A stretch of 64,000 nt of DNA from Flavobacterium litorale (GCF_019613795.1 NZ_CP080429.1:1786501-1850500), one strand, 5' to 3'. Numbered from the stretch's first letter, positions 26,786 to 36,947 are shown. The notes: generated from the sequence alone by a model not told the origin. Translations and numbers: made by a program.

Positions 26786-29170
26786 ATGGATACTAAAAAT
26801 TGTTTCCATTGTGGATTAACCGTAAAGGTTAATGAAGAAATTATTTTCGACGAAAAATCATTTTGCTGTAACGGTTGTAAAACTGTTTACGAAATATTTA
26901 ATGCAAACGGACTTTCGTGCTACTATGATTTTGAAAATGCACCTGGTGCAACCCCACAGGATATAAAAGGTAAATATGATTTTTTAGATAATGAAACAAT
27001 TGTAACTAAGCTTCTTGATTTTGAAGAAGACACTACGCAAATTGTAACGTTATACATTCCGCACATTCATTGCAGCTCCTGCATTTGGATACTCGAAAAT
27101 TTAAATCAACTTCAAGAAGGTGTAAGTAGCTCACAAGTTAATTTCTCCAAAAAAAACGTACGTATTGTATATAATCCCGAGCAAATTACACTAAAAACCC
27201 TAGTACACCTACTAAGTTCAATAGGATATGAGCCTTATATAAGTCTTGAAAATTACGAAGTAAAGAAGAAAGGCATTAGCCGAGAGCTAACCTATAAACT
27301 GGGTGTTGCTTTTTTTTGCTTTGGTAATGTAATGCTGTTATCGTTCCCTGAGTATTTTGATGTTGATGAATTTTGGTTGGACAAATATAAAGGCTTTTTT
27401 AGATGGTTAATATTTGCCTTGTCGTTACCGTCATTTTTGTATGCAGCAAGTGGGTATTATGTTTCGGCATACAAAAGCATTCGTTCGGGTATGCTTAATA
27501 TCGATGTACCCATTGCACTTGGGTTAATTGTAATGTTTATTCGGAGTACTGTTGATATTGTTTTTGGCTTTGGGCAAGGTTTTTTCGATACTTTAACAGG
27601 GCTAGTATTCTTTATGTTATTAGGACGATTGTTCCAACAAAAAACCTATAATTTCCTATCATTCGAAAGGGATTTCAAATCCTATTTTCCAATAGCAGTA
27701 ACCAAAATAACGCCTAGTAAACAAGAAGTATCGTGCCCTGTATACGATGTTAAGGCAGGGGACAGGTTATTAATTAGAAACCAAGAATTAATACCCGTAG
27801 ATGGTATACTAATAAGTGCCGAAACAGCCATTGATTATAGTTTTGTAACGGGCGAGGCAATACCCATTAGTAAAAAATCGGGCGATAAAATATATGCTGG
27901 TGGCAGGCAAACAGGCAAGGTAATAGAGATGGAGGTGTTAACATCGGTATCACAAAGTTACCTCACACAATTATGGAGTAACGATGTATTTACCAAAAAG
28001 GATACCGAAAACTACAAAACACTTACCGATACTATTAGCAAGTACTTTACACCCGCCATACTAACACTGGCAATAGCCACTTTTGTGTACTGGCTTTTTA
28101 TAGATGTTAATACTGCCTTTACCGTATTTACCGCAATACTTATAGTAGCGTGCCCCTGTGCATTAGCATTAAGTGCACCATTTACATTGGGTAACGTACT
28201 GCGCATAATGGGCAAACGCAAATTTTACCTTAAAAATGCTACTGTAATAGAGCAAATGGCTAAAATAGATACGTTAGTTTTTGATAAAACAGGTACAATA
28301 ACAACCAATAAAAAATCGGATATAACGTATGAAGGTGTAGTACTTACTGAAGAAGAAATAGGGGTACTAAAAAATTTGCTAAGAGGCTCTAACCACCCAC
28401 TAAGCCGACGCTTGTACGAGTTTTTGCCAGCTTGTAACGTGGTAAATACTACCGATTTTAAGGAGGTAACGGGGCAAGGCATAATGGGTAAAATAGGGGA
28501 GTATACCGTAAAAATTGGCTCTGCCTACTTTGTAGAACAAGATTTGCCGCCATCTTTTCAAACCAATGTACACATTGCTATAAATGGGCAGTATAAAGGG
28601 AAGTATATTTTTAACAACCAGTACCGCAATGGCTTGGCATCACTATTTAAAACGTTAAGCAAAAACTATAAGCTTAAGATACTATCTGGTGATAACGAGG
28701 GAGAACGCGAGGCATTACAAGAATTATTACCCAAAGGTACTACCCTTAGCTTTAACCAAAAGCCCGAACAAAAACTTGCTTTTATAGAACAATTACAAAA
28801 ACAAGGCAGTAATGTGATGATGATAGGCGATGGGCTTAACGATGCTGGTGCGCTGGCACAAAGTAATGTAGGTATAGCCATATCCGAAAATGTAAATGTT
28901 TTTTCGCCTGCCTGTGATGGAATATTGGATGCAAGCCAATTTAGCAACCTCAATTACTTTTTAAGCTATGCTAAAAAAGCAACCAAAACCATTAAAATGA
29001 GCTTTGGCTTATCACTACTTTACAATGTTATAGGGCTATCGTTTGCTGTAGCGGGTAAGCTATCGCCACTAGCAGCAGCTATATTAATGCCCCTTAGTAC
29101 CATTACCATTGTAAGCTTTGTAACCATAACCAGCAATTACTATGCAAAAACAATAAAAAAATCAGTATAA
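26786..29170 (+). CDS. ccoI: Copper-transporting P1B-type ATPase for cbb3 assembly
   Basis: Membrane ATPase expected to export or deliver copper for the cbb3 oxidase. The N-terminal metal site (CFHCGL ... FCCNGCKTVYE) is followed by an HMA domain with HCSSC. Then come eight membrane helices with the CPC motif (VACPCALALS), phosphorylation site DKTGT and hinge GDGLNDAGAL. Start taken at the ATG at 26786 (MDTKNCFHCG), 794 aa; the frame extends upstream to 26726, but that lies in the FNR-box promoter. Confidence 0.95.
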   Translation: MDTKNCFHCGLTVKVNEEIIFDEKSFCCNGCKTVYEIFNANGLSCYYDFENAPGATPQDIKGKYDFLDNETIVTKLLDFEEDTTQIVTLYIPHIHCSSCIWILENLNQLQEGVSSSQVNFSKKNVRIVYNPEQITLKTLVHLLSSIGYEPYISLENYEVKKKGISRELTYKLGVAFFCFGNVMLLSFPEYFDVDEFWLDKYKGFFRWLIFALSLPSFLYAASGYYVSAYKSIRSGMLNIDVPIALGLIVMFIRSTVDIVFGFGQGFFDTLTGLVFFMLLGRLFQQKTYNFLSFERDFKSYFPIAVTKITPSKQEVSCPVYDVKAGDRLLIRNQELIPVDGILISAETAIDYSFVTGEAIPISKKSGDKIYAGGRQTGKVIEMEVLTSVSQSYLTQLWSNDVFTKKDTENYKTLTDTISKYFTPAILTLAIATFVYWLFIDVNTAFTVFTAILIVACPCALALSAPFTLGNVLRIMGKRKFYLKNATVIEQMAKIDTLVFDKTGTITTNKKSDITYEGVVLTEEEIGVLKNLLRGSNHPLSRRLYEFLPACNVVNTTDFKEVTGQGIMGKIGEYTVKIGSAYFVEQDLPPSFQTNVHIAINGQYKGKYIFNNQYRNGLASLFKTLSKNYKLKILSGDNEGEREALQELLPKGTTLSFNQKPEQKLAFIEQLQKQGSNVMMIGDGLNDAGALAQSNVGIAISENVNVFSPACDGILDASQFSNLNYFLSYAKKATKTIKMSFGLSLLYNVIGLSFAVAGKLSPLAAAILMPLSTITIVSFVTITSNYYAKTIKKSV

Positions 29171-29181
29171 AAATTTGAAGT

Positions 29182-29225
29182 ATGACAAATATCATATTTT
29201 AAGTAGTTGTCCTGAAGTAGTTTTG
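29182..29225 (+). promoter_or_regulatory. FNR-type box and -7 element of the ccoSNOQP operon
   Basis: ATGACAAATATCAT (29182-29195) fits ATGAYnnnnRTCAT. TAGTTTTG (29218-29225) is a full TAnnTTTG element; box centre to final G is 36.5 bp, identical to ccoI. It gives the cco operon its own promoter although ccoI ends just 12 bp upstream of the box. Confidence 0.8.
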
Positions 29226-29246
29226 TTAACATAAATTTAGGAAGGT

Positions 29247-29429
29247 ATGAGCGTAATCTATTTATTAATCTCCATCAGTATCGTAGTGGCTGTTGGCTTT
29301 TTTGTTGCTTTTGTAAAAGCGGTAAAAAGCGGACAGTATGACGACGATTATACACCATCGGTCAGGATGCTTTTTGACGATGAGTTGAAAAAAGCTAAAA
29401 AAAATTCGAAACCCAATAACAACAAATAA
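29247..29429 (+). CDS. ccoS: cbb3 oxidase assembly protein CcoS
   Basis: 60-residue single-pass membrane protein (helix ~3-25) followed by GQYDDDYTPSVRMLFDDE, the usual CcoS cytoplasmic tail. Needed for cofactor insertion into cbb3 oxidase in studied species. Two bases separate it from ccoNO. Confidence 0.92.
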   Translation: MSVIYLLISISIVVAVGFFVAFVKAVKSGQYDDDYTPSVRMLFDDELKKAKKNSKPNNNK

Positions 29430-29431
29430 TT

Positions 29432-31630
29432 ATGGAAGTGCAACAATTTTATTACGATAATAAAATAGTTAAAAAGTTCCTCTATGCCTGCATTGTGTTT
29501 GGTGTAGTAGGGATGCTTGTAGGGCTGTTAATAGCTTCAATGTACATGTTCCCAAACCTTACCGATGGGATATCGTGGTTAAGTTATGGCAGACTACGAC
29601 CATTGCATACCAATGCAGTAATTTTTGCCTTTGTAGGTAATGCTATTTTTGCAGGAGTATATTACTCCTTACAACGTTTGCTAAAAGCACGTATGTACAG
29701 TAACTTTTTAAGTAATGTAAACTTTTGGGGTTGGCAGCTCATTATTGTAGCCGCCGCCATATCGCTTCCGTTAGGCTATACCACATCAAAAGAATATGCC
29801 GAATTAGAGTGGCCTATAGATATAGCTATTGCGCTTGTTTGGGTTGCTTTTGGTGTAAACATGATTGGTACAATACTAAAAAGAAGAGAGCGCCACTTGT
29901 ATGTAGCCATTTGGTTTTACCTTGCTACGTTTATAACCGTTGCAGTACTTCACATCTTTAATAGTTTAGAGTTACCAGTTAACGGTTTAAAAAGTTACTC
30001 CGTATATGCGGGGGTGCAAGATGCGTTAGTACAATGGTGGTACGGGCACAATGCCGTAGCATTCTTCTTAACAACACCATTTTTAGGGTTAATGTATTAT
30101 TACCTGCCAAAAGCAGCTAACAGACCCGTTTACTCGTATAAACTATCTATTATTCACTTCTGGTCGTTAATATTCATATACATCTGGGCAGGACCACACC
30201 ACTTGTTATACTCAGCCTTACCAGACTGGGCACAAAACTTAGGGGTAGTATTCTCTGTAATGCTTATTGCGCCATCATGGGGTGGTATGATAAACGGACT
30301 GCTTACCCTTAGAGGAGCATGGGATAAAGTACGAACCGACCCAGTTTTAAAATTCTTTGTAGTAGCCGTTACAGGTTACGGTATGGCAACGTTTGAAGGA
30401 CCAATGCTTTCACTTAAAAACGTAAACTCTATTGCACACTTTACCGATTGGATTGTAGCACACGTACACGTAGGTGCCTTAGCTTGGAATGGTTTCTTAA
30501 CCTTTGGTATGATTTACTGGTTAATACCCCGTATGACAAAAACCAAGTTATACTCTATTAAAATGGCAAATTTCCATTTCTGGATAGGTACACTAGGTAT
30601 TATACTATATGCACTACCCATGTACGTAGCAGGATTTGCACAAGCCAGTATGTGGAAACAGTTTAACCCCGATGGTTCGTTAGTATATGGTAACTTCCTA
30701 GAAACCGTACATGCTATTATGCCAATGTATTGGATGCGTGCTATAGGAGGAACATTATTCGTAATAGGATTACTGGTATTAGTATACAACATTATAATGA
30801 CGGTTAGACAAGGTCAGGCTATAGAGGACGAACTTGCCGAAGCACCAGCATTAAAGAAAATAAGTAAGCGAAGACTTAAAGGAGAGAAATTCCACCCATG
30901 GTTGGAAAGAAGACCAATTCAGCTTACCATATTAGCTACTATAGCCATACTTATAGGAGGTATTATACAAATTGTACCTACCATAATGGTAAAATCCAAC
31001 ATACCAACCATATCAACCGTTAAACCATATACACCGCTAGAATTAGAAGGACGTGATTTATACATACGAGAAGGTTGTGTAGGTTGCCACTCGCAAATGA
31101 TACGACCGTTTAGAAGTGAGGTAGAGCGTTACGGTGAATACTCTAAATCGGGAGAGTACGTGTACGACCACCCATTCCTGTGGGGCTCTAAACGAACAGG
31201 GCCCGACTTAATGCGAATAGGAGGTAAGTATAGCGATAACTGGCACTTTAATCACATGTGGGATCCGCAAAGTACATCAGACGGCTCTATTATGCCAGGT
31301 TACAAATGGCTATTCGATAACGAAAAAATGGATTACTCCTATATCCAAAAGAAAATGGAAGTAATGGTACAATTAGGAGTACCCTATACTGAGGAGGATA
31401 TTGCTAACGCCTATAAATCTATCGAAGAACAATCTGCTGAAATAGAAGCCAACTTACACAACGATCCTGATTTTGTGAAGAGTTATGAGGATAGCCGAAA
31501 AGCGGCTGCTACACGAGGAGAAGAATTTGTACCCATGAAAGAAAGAGAGATTGTAGCGCTTATTGCTTACCTGCAACGCTTAGGTACAGACATCAAGATA
31601 AAAAATACAACTGACGATAATTCTAAATAA
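29432..31630 (+). CDS. ccoN: cbb3 cytochrome oxidase subunits I and II, fused
   Basis: Fusion of CcoN (about residues 1-480) and CcoO (about 500-732), a known Bacteroidota arrangement. CcoN heme/CuB ligands are visible in RPLHTN, WWYGHNAV, GPHHLL and AHVHVG, with about 12 membrane helices. CcoO carries one c-type heme site GCVGCHSQMIRPF near residue 549 and a distal Met segment (GSIMPGYKW). Terminal oxidase with high oxygen affinity, pumping protons at the inner membrane. Second gene of the ccoSNOQP operon. Confidence 0.97.
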   Translation: MEVQQFYYDNKIVKKFLYACIVFGVVGMLVGLLIASMYMFPNLTDGISWLSYGRLRPLHTNAVIFAFVGNAIFAGVYYSLQRLLKARMYSNFLSNVNFWGWQLIIVAAAISLPLGYTTSKEYAELEWPIDIAIALVWVAFGVNMIGTILKRRERHLYVAIWFYLATFITVAVLHIFNSLELPVNGLKSYSVYAGVQDALVQWWYGHNAVAFFLTTPFLGLMYYYLPKAANRPVYSYKLSIIHFWSLIFIYIWAGPHHLLYSALPDWAQNLGVVFSVMLIAPSWGGMINGLLTLRGAWDKVRTDPVLKFFVVAVTGYGMATFEGPMLSLKNVNSIAHFTDWIVAHVHVGALAWNGFLTFGMIYWLIPRMTKTKLYSIKMANFHFWIGTLGIILYALPMYVAGFAQASMWKQFNPDGSLVYGNFLETVHAIMPMYWMRAIGGTLFVIGLLVLVYNIIMTVRQGQAIEDELAEAPALKKISKRRLKGEKFHPWLERRPIQLTILATIAILIGGIIQIVPTIMVKSNIPTISTVKPYTPLELEGRDLYIREGCVGCHSQMIRPFRSEVERYGEYSKSGEYVYDHPFLWGSKRTGPDLMRIGGKYSDNWHFNHMWDPQSTSDGSIMPGYKWLFDNEKMDYSYIQKKMEVMVQLGVPYTEEDIANAYKSIEEQSAEIEANLHNDPDFVKSYEDSRKAAATRGEEFVPMKEREIVALIAYLQRLGTDIKIKNTTDDNSK

Positions 31631-31638
31631 CCAGAGCT

Positions 31639-31836
31639 ATGCTAAAGTTTATAAAACATAATATGGATACCATCGCTGGGATAGAGGTGTATCCGATAAT
31701 ATCACTACTTATATTCTTTATCTTTTTTGTAGGGCTATACACTTGGGTGTTTACCTACAAAACAGAAAAGATTGACGAATTGAGCAATTTACCTTTTTCT
31801 GACGATGAAGAGCATAACGAAAATTTTAACCAATAA
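31639..31836 (+). CDS. ccoQ: CcoQ/FixQ-like small subunit
   Basis: 65 aa, one transmembrane helix (residues ~18-37: PIISLLIFFIFFVGLYTWVF) and an acidic tail. Position between ccoNO and ccoP supports CcoQ, which stabilises the oxidase in other bacteria. Confidence 0.85.
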   Translation: MLKFIKHNMDTIAGIEVYPIISLLIFFIFFVGLYTWVFTYKTEKIDELSNLPFSDDEEHNENFNQ

Positions 31837-31848
31837 AAAACTGGAATC

Positions 31849-32832
31849 ATGAGAAAAATAATTCCTGTATATGTACGCGTACCCGTTTTATTCGCCCTAG
31901 TATTTATGGCTATGGAGTACTTTATAGACTCTGGTGAGAAACCCGCATTTATAGAGTACCCTATGGTATCGGTGTTTCTGTTTGTATTCCTATTCACACA
32001 AATAGCTATAGAAATAGTTATTAGTGCTATGGATAAAATTACCTATGCTATACTTACTGAAGAGCAGAAAAAACAACTTGCCGAAACAGAAGCAATGGGT
32101 ATAACAGAAACGGCATGGTACAAAAAACTAAAAGGATTCTTTACCAAAAGCAAACCTATTGAAGAAGAAGATACGATAATACTAGACCATGATTACGATG
32201 GTATTAAAGAGCTTGATAATGTATTGCCACCATGGTGGGTATACCTCTTTTACATAACTATTATTTTCTCGGTTATTTATTTGGTTCGTTTTCATATTTA
32301 CGGTGGTTACACCCAAGAAGAAGAGTTCCAGAAAGAAATGGCTGAGGCTAAAATTGCTGTAGAAGAATACAAAAAAACAGCTAAAGATTTGGTTAGTGCC
32401 GAAACGGTTACATTATTAACCGAATCAGGCGACTTGGCAAGTGGTAAAGAAATATTTAATACCAATTGTGCTGCCTGCCACAGAGCTGATGGTGGGGGCG
32501 GTATTGGACCCAACTTAACCGATGCGTACTGGATACTTGGTGGTGGTATTAAAAATGTATTTACAACCATTATGGAAGGTGGTAGAGATGGTAAAGGTAT
32601 GGTGGCATGGAACGGTACATTAAAACCATCCGAAATACAACAAGTATCAAGCTACGTTCTTTCAATGCAAGGTACTAACCCTCCTGATGCTAAAGCAGCA
32701 GAAGGCGAAATATGGCAAGACGAAACAGAAGCACCAACAACGGAAGAAGGAGCAGAAAATGCAGATGATAAAGATGCTACAGAAGAAACAGCAGCCGACA
32801 CTGAAGAAGAGTTACAAGTAGCTCAAAACTAA
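31849..32832 (+). CDS. ccoP: cbb3 oxidase subunit III with a single heme c
   Basis: Two N-terminal membrane helices plus a FixP-type segment (LDNVLPPWWVYLFYITIIF). Only one cytochrome c site follows, NCAACHRADGGGGIGPNL near residue 206, with distal Met in GKGMVAWNG. Classical CcoP has two hemes c. The C-terminus is a ~50-residue acidic Glu/Ala tail. Electron entry subunit of the oxidase. Confidence 0.94.
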   Translation: MRKIIPVYVRVPVLFALVFMAMEYFIDSGEKPAFIEYPMVSVFLFVFLFTQIAIEIVISAMDKITYAILTEEQKKQLAETEAMGITETAWYKKLKGFFTKSKPIEEEDTIILDHDYDGIKELDNVLPPWWVYLFYITIIFSVIYLVRFHIYGGYTQEEEFQKEMAEAKIAVEEYKKTAKDLVSAETVTLLTESGDLASGKEIFNTNCAACHRADGGGGIGPNLTDAYWILGGGIKNVFTTIMEGGRDGKGMVAWNGTLKPSEIQQVSSYVLSMQGTNPPDAKAAEGEIWQDETEAPTTEEGAENADDKDATEETAADTEEELQVAQN

Positions 32833-32845
32833 AACAACAAGCACA

Positions 32846-34264
32846 ATGGCAGCACAAATGGATGATGGATTTCGTGATACAATAGGCACGATAGATGAAG
32901 AAGGGAAACGGTCGTGGCTTTATCCTAAAAAGCCATCAGGAAAGTTTTACAAATACAGAAAATTAGTTAGTTATTTTTTACTAGCCGCACTGTTTTTATC
33001 GCCTTTTATTAAAATAAATGGTAATCAATTCCTGATGTTTAATGTGCTAGAACGCAGGTTCAATATTTTCGGATTTCCGTTTTGGCCGCAAGATTTCCAC
33101 CTCTTTGTTATCTCCATGATAATAGGAGTAGTATTTGTAGCCTTATTTACAGTAGCATTCGGTCGTATATTTTGTGGTTGGATGTGTCCGCAAACCATCT
33201 TTCTCGAAATGGTATTTAGGCGTATCGAGTATGCTATAGAAGGCGACAGGAACGCACAAATGAAGCTGGATAGAATGGAGTGGAATGCCGAAAAGATTAG
33301 AAAAAAAGCACTCAAGTGGACTATATTCTTTATCATTTCGTTTGCCATAGCCAATGTGTTTTTAGCTTACCTTGTAGGTAGCGATAAACTTATTGCCATG
33401 GTGCAAGATGGTCCGTTGGAGCATTGGGGTAACCTTATAGCATTGCTAATATTTACGGGGGTATTCTACTTTATATTTGCGTGGTTCAGAGAGCAAGTTT
33501 GTATTATAGCATGCCCTTACGGTAGGTTACAAGGCGTACTACTCGATAACAAATCAGTAATTGTAGCGTACGACCATGTTAGGGGAGAAGCAGAAGCAGG
33601 ACGCGGAAGAATTGTTAAAGGCGAAGATAGAGTTGCATCGGGTAAAGGCGATTGTATTGACTGTAAGTTGTGTGTACATGTTTGCCCAACAGGTATTGAT
33701 ATTAGGAATGGTACACAGCTAGAATGTACCAACTGTACTGCCTGTATTGACGAGTGTAACACCGTAATGGAAAAAGTAGGCTTACCTAAAGGCTTAATAC
33801 GCTATACCAGTGAAGACGAAATAACTAAAAAAGAAAAATTTAAGTTTACAGCTAGGATGAAGGGGTACAGTGCCGTACTGCTAATATTACTAGGCATATT
33901 TACAGGAATGCTGTTTTTACGAAATGATGTTGAAGCTACTGTTTTACGCTTACCTGGGCAGTTGTACGAACACAAAGGCGAAAACATAAGCAATGTATTT
34001 ACCTATAAAATTGTAAACAAAACGGCCAAACCTTTTAACAACGTTTATTTTAAATTGGTAAAACCGCAAGGTGTAGTAAAAATGGTAGGTAACGATACCT
34101 TTACCATTGAACGAGAAGGTTTAGCCGAAGGAACATTGTTTATAGAAATTAACCCAGCCTATTTGGATGGCGATAAAACCAAAATAACCCTACAAGTATA
34201 CGATGGCGATAAAGTGATTGAAACAGAAACAACAACCTTTTTAGCACCGCGTACTTTTAACTAA
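32846..34264 (+). CDS. ccoG: Cytochrome c oxidase accessory protein CcoG
   Basis: Membrane ferredoxin-like protein of the FixG/RdxA family, implicated in copper reduction during cbb3 assembly. It has five or so helices, then CIDCKLCVHVCPTGIDIR and CTNCTACIDECN (two 4Fe-4S sites), plus a WMCPQT segment (GWMCPQTIFLEMVFRRIEY). A C-terminal Ig-like FixG domain follows. 472 aa. Operon member, 13 bp after ccoP. Confidence 0.96.
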   Translation: MAAQMDDGFRDTIGTIDEEGKRSWLYPKKPSGKFYKYRKLVSYFLLAALFLSPFIKINGNQFLMFNVLERRFNIFGFPFWPQDFHLFVISMIIGVVFVALFTVAFGRIFCGWMCPQTIFLEMVFRRIEYAIEGDRNAQMKLDRMEWNAEKIRKKALKWTIFFIISFAIANVFLAYLVGSDKLIAMVQDGPLEHWGNLIALLIFTGVFYFIFAWFREQVCIIACPYGRLQGVLLDNKSVIVAYDHVRGEAEAGRGRIVKGEDRVASGKGDCIDCKLCVHVCPTGIDIRNGTQLECTNCTACIDECNTVMEKVGLPKGLIRYTSEDEITKKEKFKFTARMKGYSAVLLILLGIFTGMLFLRNDVEATVLRLPGQLYEHKGENISNVFTYKIVNKTAKPFNNVYFKLVKPQGVVKMVGNDTFTIEREGLAEGTLFIEINPAYLDGDKTKITLQVYDGDKVIETETTTFLAPRTFN

Positions 34265-34278
34265 ATACAAATAGTATT

Positions 34279-34731
34279 ATGAATATTAAATTGAATTGGG
34301 GTACTGGAATTGTTATTGCATTTGCATTTTTTATAGCCTTTATACTCTTTTTTGTAATCAAGGTACAATCCGATGCTAAATACGATAACGAGCTTGTAGT
34401 AGACGATTATTATAAAAAAGAGCGTGTATTGCAGGCAAAAATAGATAAGCAGCAAAATGCAGCCAGTTTAAAAGATAAAGTGGCTATACTAAATGAAAGT
34501 GAAGCCATTAAAATAGTTTTTCCAAGTGGTTTTGATGCTACTAAAATAAAAGGAAAAGTGTCCTTATACCGACCGTCTAACCAAAGACTCGATTTTGAAA
34601 TTCCGATTTCAATTTCGGTTCCTTATCTGCTCATACCTAAAAGTGATTTGGCAGGCGGTCGTTGGGGCATTACTGTAGATTGGGAGTACGATGATACAGC
34701 ATATCTTAATAATAGAATGCTAACACTATAA
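34279..34731 (+). CDS. fixH: FixH family protein (CcoH)
   Basis: One N-terminal transmembrane helix (GIVIAFAFFIAFILFFVIKV) and a periplasmic domain typical of FixH (YYKKERVLQAKIDKQ; AGGRWGITVDWEYDDTAYL). Assembly factor for cbb3 oxidase. Follows ccoG by 14 bp. Confidence 0.9.
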   Translation: MNIKLNWGTGIVIAFAFFIAFILFFVIKVQSDAKYDNELVVDDYYKKERVLQAKIDKQQNAASLKDKVAILNESEAIKIVFPSGFDATKIKGKVSLYRPSNQRLDFEIPISISVPYLLIPKSDLAGGRWGITVDWEYDDTAYLNNRMLTL

Positions 34732-34759
34732 TTAAAACAATAACCCAATAGCATTAACC

Positions 34760-35473
34760 ATGCTCTACTCAGCACTCATATTAGGTTTACTCTCTAGCCT
34801 GCATTGCATAGGCATGTGCGGACCTATAGCCATGATGCTGCCTGTAGATAGGCATAATCCCGCCAAAAAAGCAATCCAGATAATGCTATACCATACAGGC
34901 AGGCTTACTGCCTACGGTAGTTTAGGGCTTATTTTTGGCACATTAGGCAAAGGGCTTTATTTGGCAGGAATGCAGCAACAAATGGCTATTATAGCAGGTG
35001 TTTTAATGATTGTTGTTGCTATGACTCCCGAAAAGATATTTGCACGCTACAATTTCTCAAAACCAGTATATAAACTAATAGCTAAAGTAAAAACAGGCTT
35101 AGGAAATCAGTTTAAAAAACGAAGTTATAAAGCCTTATTTATAACAGGGCTTTTAAACGGTTATTTGCCATGCGGTATGGTATATGCAGCCCTATTTGGT
35201 GCTATAGCCATGCAAAATACAACGCTAGGCTTTGGTTATATGGTATTGTATGGTGTAGGTACCATACCCATGATGAGTGCCGTGGTATACGTATCGGGCT
35301 TTATGTCGGGGCATTGGCGTAACAAATTAGCAAGTTATGTACCTTATGTAGCTGTTTTTATAGGAATGCTTTTTATAATGCGTGGGCTAGGTTTGGGCAT
35401 ACCCTACATATCACCTTCTGATGCTAGCCTTTTCGTTCAGAATAATCCCGATTGTGTTGTAATAAATCCATAA
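34760..35473 (+). CDS. DsbD/SafE-like membrane protein (TauE/SafE annotation family)
   Basis: Six-helix membrane protein with LGLLSSLHCIGMCGPIAMM at the start and FITGLLNGYLPCGMVYAAL in the middle. The paired Cys motifs (CIGMCGP and LPCG) are those of the DsbD_2 family. In cco loci such proteins are thought to handle copper or reductant. Last gene of the cco operon, followed by a terminator. Confidence 0.88.
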   Translation: MLYSALILGLLSSLHCIGMCGPIAMMLPVDRHNPAKKAIQIMLYHTGRLTAYGSLGLIFGTLGKGLYLAGMQQQMAIIAGVLMIVVAMTPEKIFARYNFSKPVYKLIAKVKTGLGNQFKKRSYKALFITGLLNGYLPCGMVYAALFGAIAMQNTTLGFGYMVLYGVGTIPMMSAVVYVSGFMSGHWRNKLASYVPYVAVFIGMLFIMRGLGLGIPYISPSDASLFVQNNPDCVVINP

Positions 35474-35475
35474 TA

Positions 35476-35510
35476 AAAAAGCCGCTAAACCTAAAATTTA
35501 GCGGCTTTTT
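35476..35510. terminator. Terminator of the cco operon and hemN
   Basis: AAAAAGCCGCTAAA / TTTAGCGGCTTTTT stem (14 bp, 7-nt loop) between convergent genes, with T-tracts on both strands. Confidence 0.9.
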
Positions 35511-35531
35511 CTTGCGTTAGGGTTAGTTAAT

Positions 35532-36896
35532 CTAAACAGTCATCGAAAATAATTTTGTTTGTGGCGCTTTACGTTTCAATCTCAAATCGAAAGCCATGCA
35601 TATATTGCGCACAAACGGTTTTCCTTTTTCGGTAACAATAATATTATTTTTTCCTAGTACTAATAATTCGTCCCTTTCCATTTCGGTAAGATTTAGTAAT
35701 ACATCAGGCAATTCGTCAAAATAATCAGTTTCCTCCTCCCACGATGTTTTAAATTGGCACATAAGGTTGAGTATATGTTTTCTAATAAGCAAATCCTCAT
35801 CAGTGAGCAAATGCCCTCTAAATACAGGCAGTTCATTACTATCTAATCGTTTATAATAATCTTCTAACGTTTTTTCGTTTTGCGCAAAACTGTACCAGCT
35901 ATCGCTAATAGACGATACACCCAAACCAACCATTAGTTGCGTTTTACTGGCACTATAACCCATAAAATTGCGGTGTAGTTTACCCGATGTAAAAGCAGTG
36001 TACATACTATCTGATTTTAAGGCAAAGTGATCCATACCAATTTCATGGAATCCTTTTTCAGATAAAAGTTGTTTGCCTTTTTCGTACAGCATACGCTTTT
36101 CGTTATCTTTGGGCAAGTTGCTCTCATCAAAGCCACGTTGTCCGTTGCCTTTTATCCAGGGCACGTGTGCATAGCTGTAAAACGAAATTCTATCAGGATC
36201 TAACGATTTTGTTTTCTCAATTGTATCCGTAATATTCTCAATCGTCTGAAAAGGCAATCCAAAAACCAAATCGTGGCTTATAGAGGTATATCCTATTTCT
36301 TTAGCCCATAAGGTAACCTTAGCTACGTTATGGAAAGATTGTTGCCTGTTTATAGCTTTTTGTACCGTTGGGTCGTAGTCCTGTACACCAAAACTAACCC
36401 TACGGAAACCTAAATTGTATAAAGTTTGTAAATGACTTCTGGTGGTATTATTCGGATGCCCTTCAAAACTAAATTCATACTCTGGAGCTTTATCAGCATC
36501 TTTTAAAATACCCGTTATTAGTATCTCTAAATTTTTAGGACTAAAAAAAGTAGGTGTACCACCACCAAGATGCAATTCTTTAATTCGCGGTTTTTGTGGC
36601 AATAATTCGCAGTATAACATCCATTCCTTTAATACGGCTTTAATGTATACTTCCTCTACATCATGTCGTTTTGTAATACGTTTATTACAACCACAAAAAG
36701 TGCACATACTCTCGCAAAAAGGTAAGTGTATATACAGGCTAATGCCCTCTCTACTATTACTTTCATCAAAAGCATGGAGTAGTGTATCTTTCCAATGTAA
36801 GCCCGTAAACGCTTCCTCATTCCAGTACGGAACGGTAGGATAACTAGTATATCGGGGTCCTGGCACGTTGTATTTTTGTATTATCGAATTTTTCAT
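35532..36896 (-). CDS. hemN: Oxygen-independent coproporphyrinogen III oxidase
   Basis: Radical SAM enzyme making protoporphyrinogen without oxygen. The 4Fe-4S site is CESMCTFCGC, with the HemN core LHLGGGTPTFFSP and NRQQSFHNV. 454 aa from the ATG at 36896. A TTG at 36920 would lengthen it but lies inside the TATTTTTG -7 element (36918-36925), so it is upstream of transcription. The FNR-type box at 36948-36961 is centred 36.5 bp from the end of that element. Confidence 0.95.
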   Translation of the reverse strand: MKNSIIQKYNVPGPRYTSYPTVPYWNEEAFTGLHWKDTLLHAFDESNSREGISLYIHLPFCESMCTFCGCNKRITKRHDVEEVYIKAVLKEWMLYCELLPQKPRIKELHLGGGTPTFFSPKNLEILITGILKDADKAPEYEFSFEGHPNNTTRSHLQTLYNLGFRRVSFGVQDYDPTVQKAINRQQSFHNVAKVTLWAKEIGYTSISHDLVFGLPFQTIENITDTIEKTKSLDPDRISFYSYAHVPWIKGNGQRGFDESNLPKDNEKRMLYEKGKQLLSEKGFHEIGMDHFALKSDSMYTAFTSGKLHRNFMGYSASKTQLMVGLGVSSISDSWYSFAQNEKTLEDYYKRLDSNELPVFRGHLLTDEDLLIRKHILNLMCQFKTSWEEETDYFDELPDVLLNLTEMERDELLVLGKNNIIVTEKGKPFVRNICMAFDLRLKRKAPQTKLFSMTV

Positions 36897-36947
36897 AGCG
36901 ACACTATTTTCAATGTTCAAAAATAATAGTATATATATCGCAAAAAA

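Noticed and set aside
36897..36920. TTG start for hemN at 36920
   Set aside because: It lies inside the TATTTTTG -7 element. The ATG at 36896 gives the conserved N-terminus and a sensible leader.
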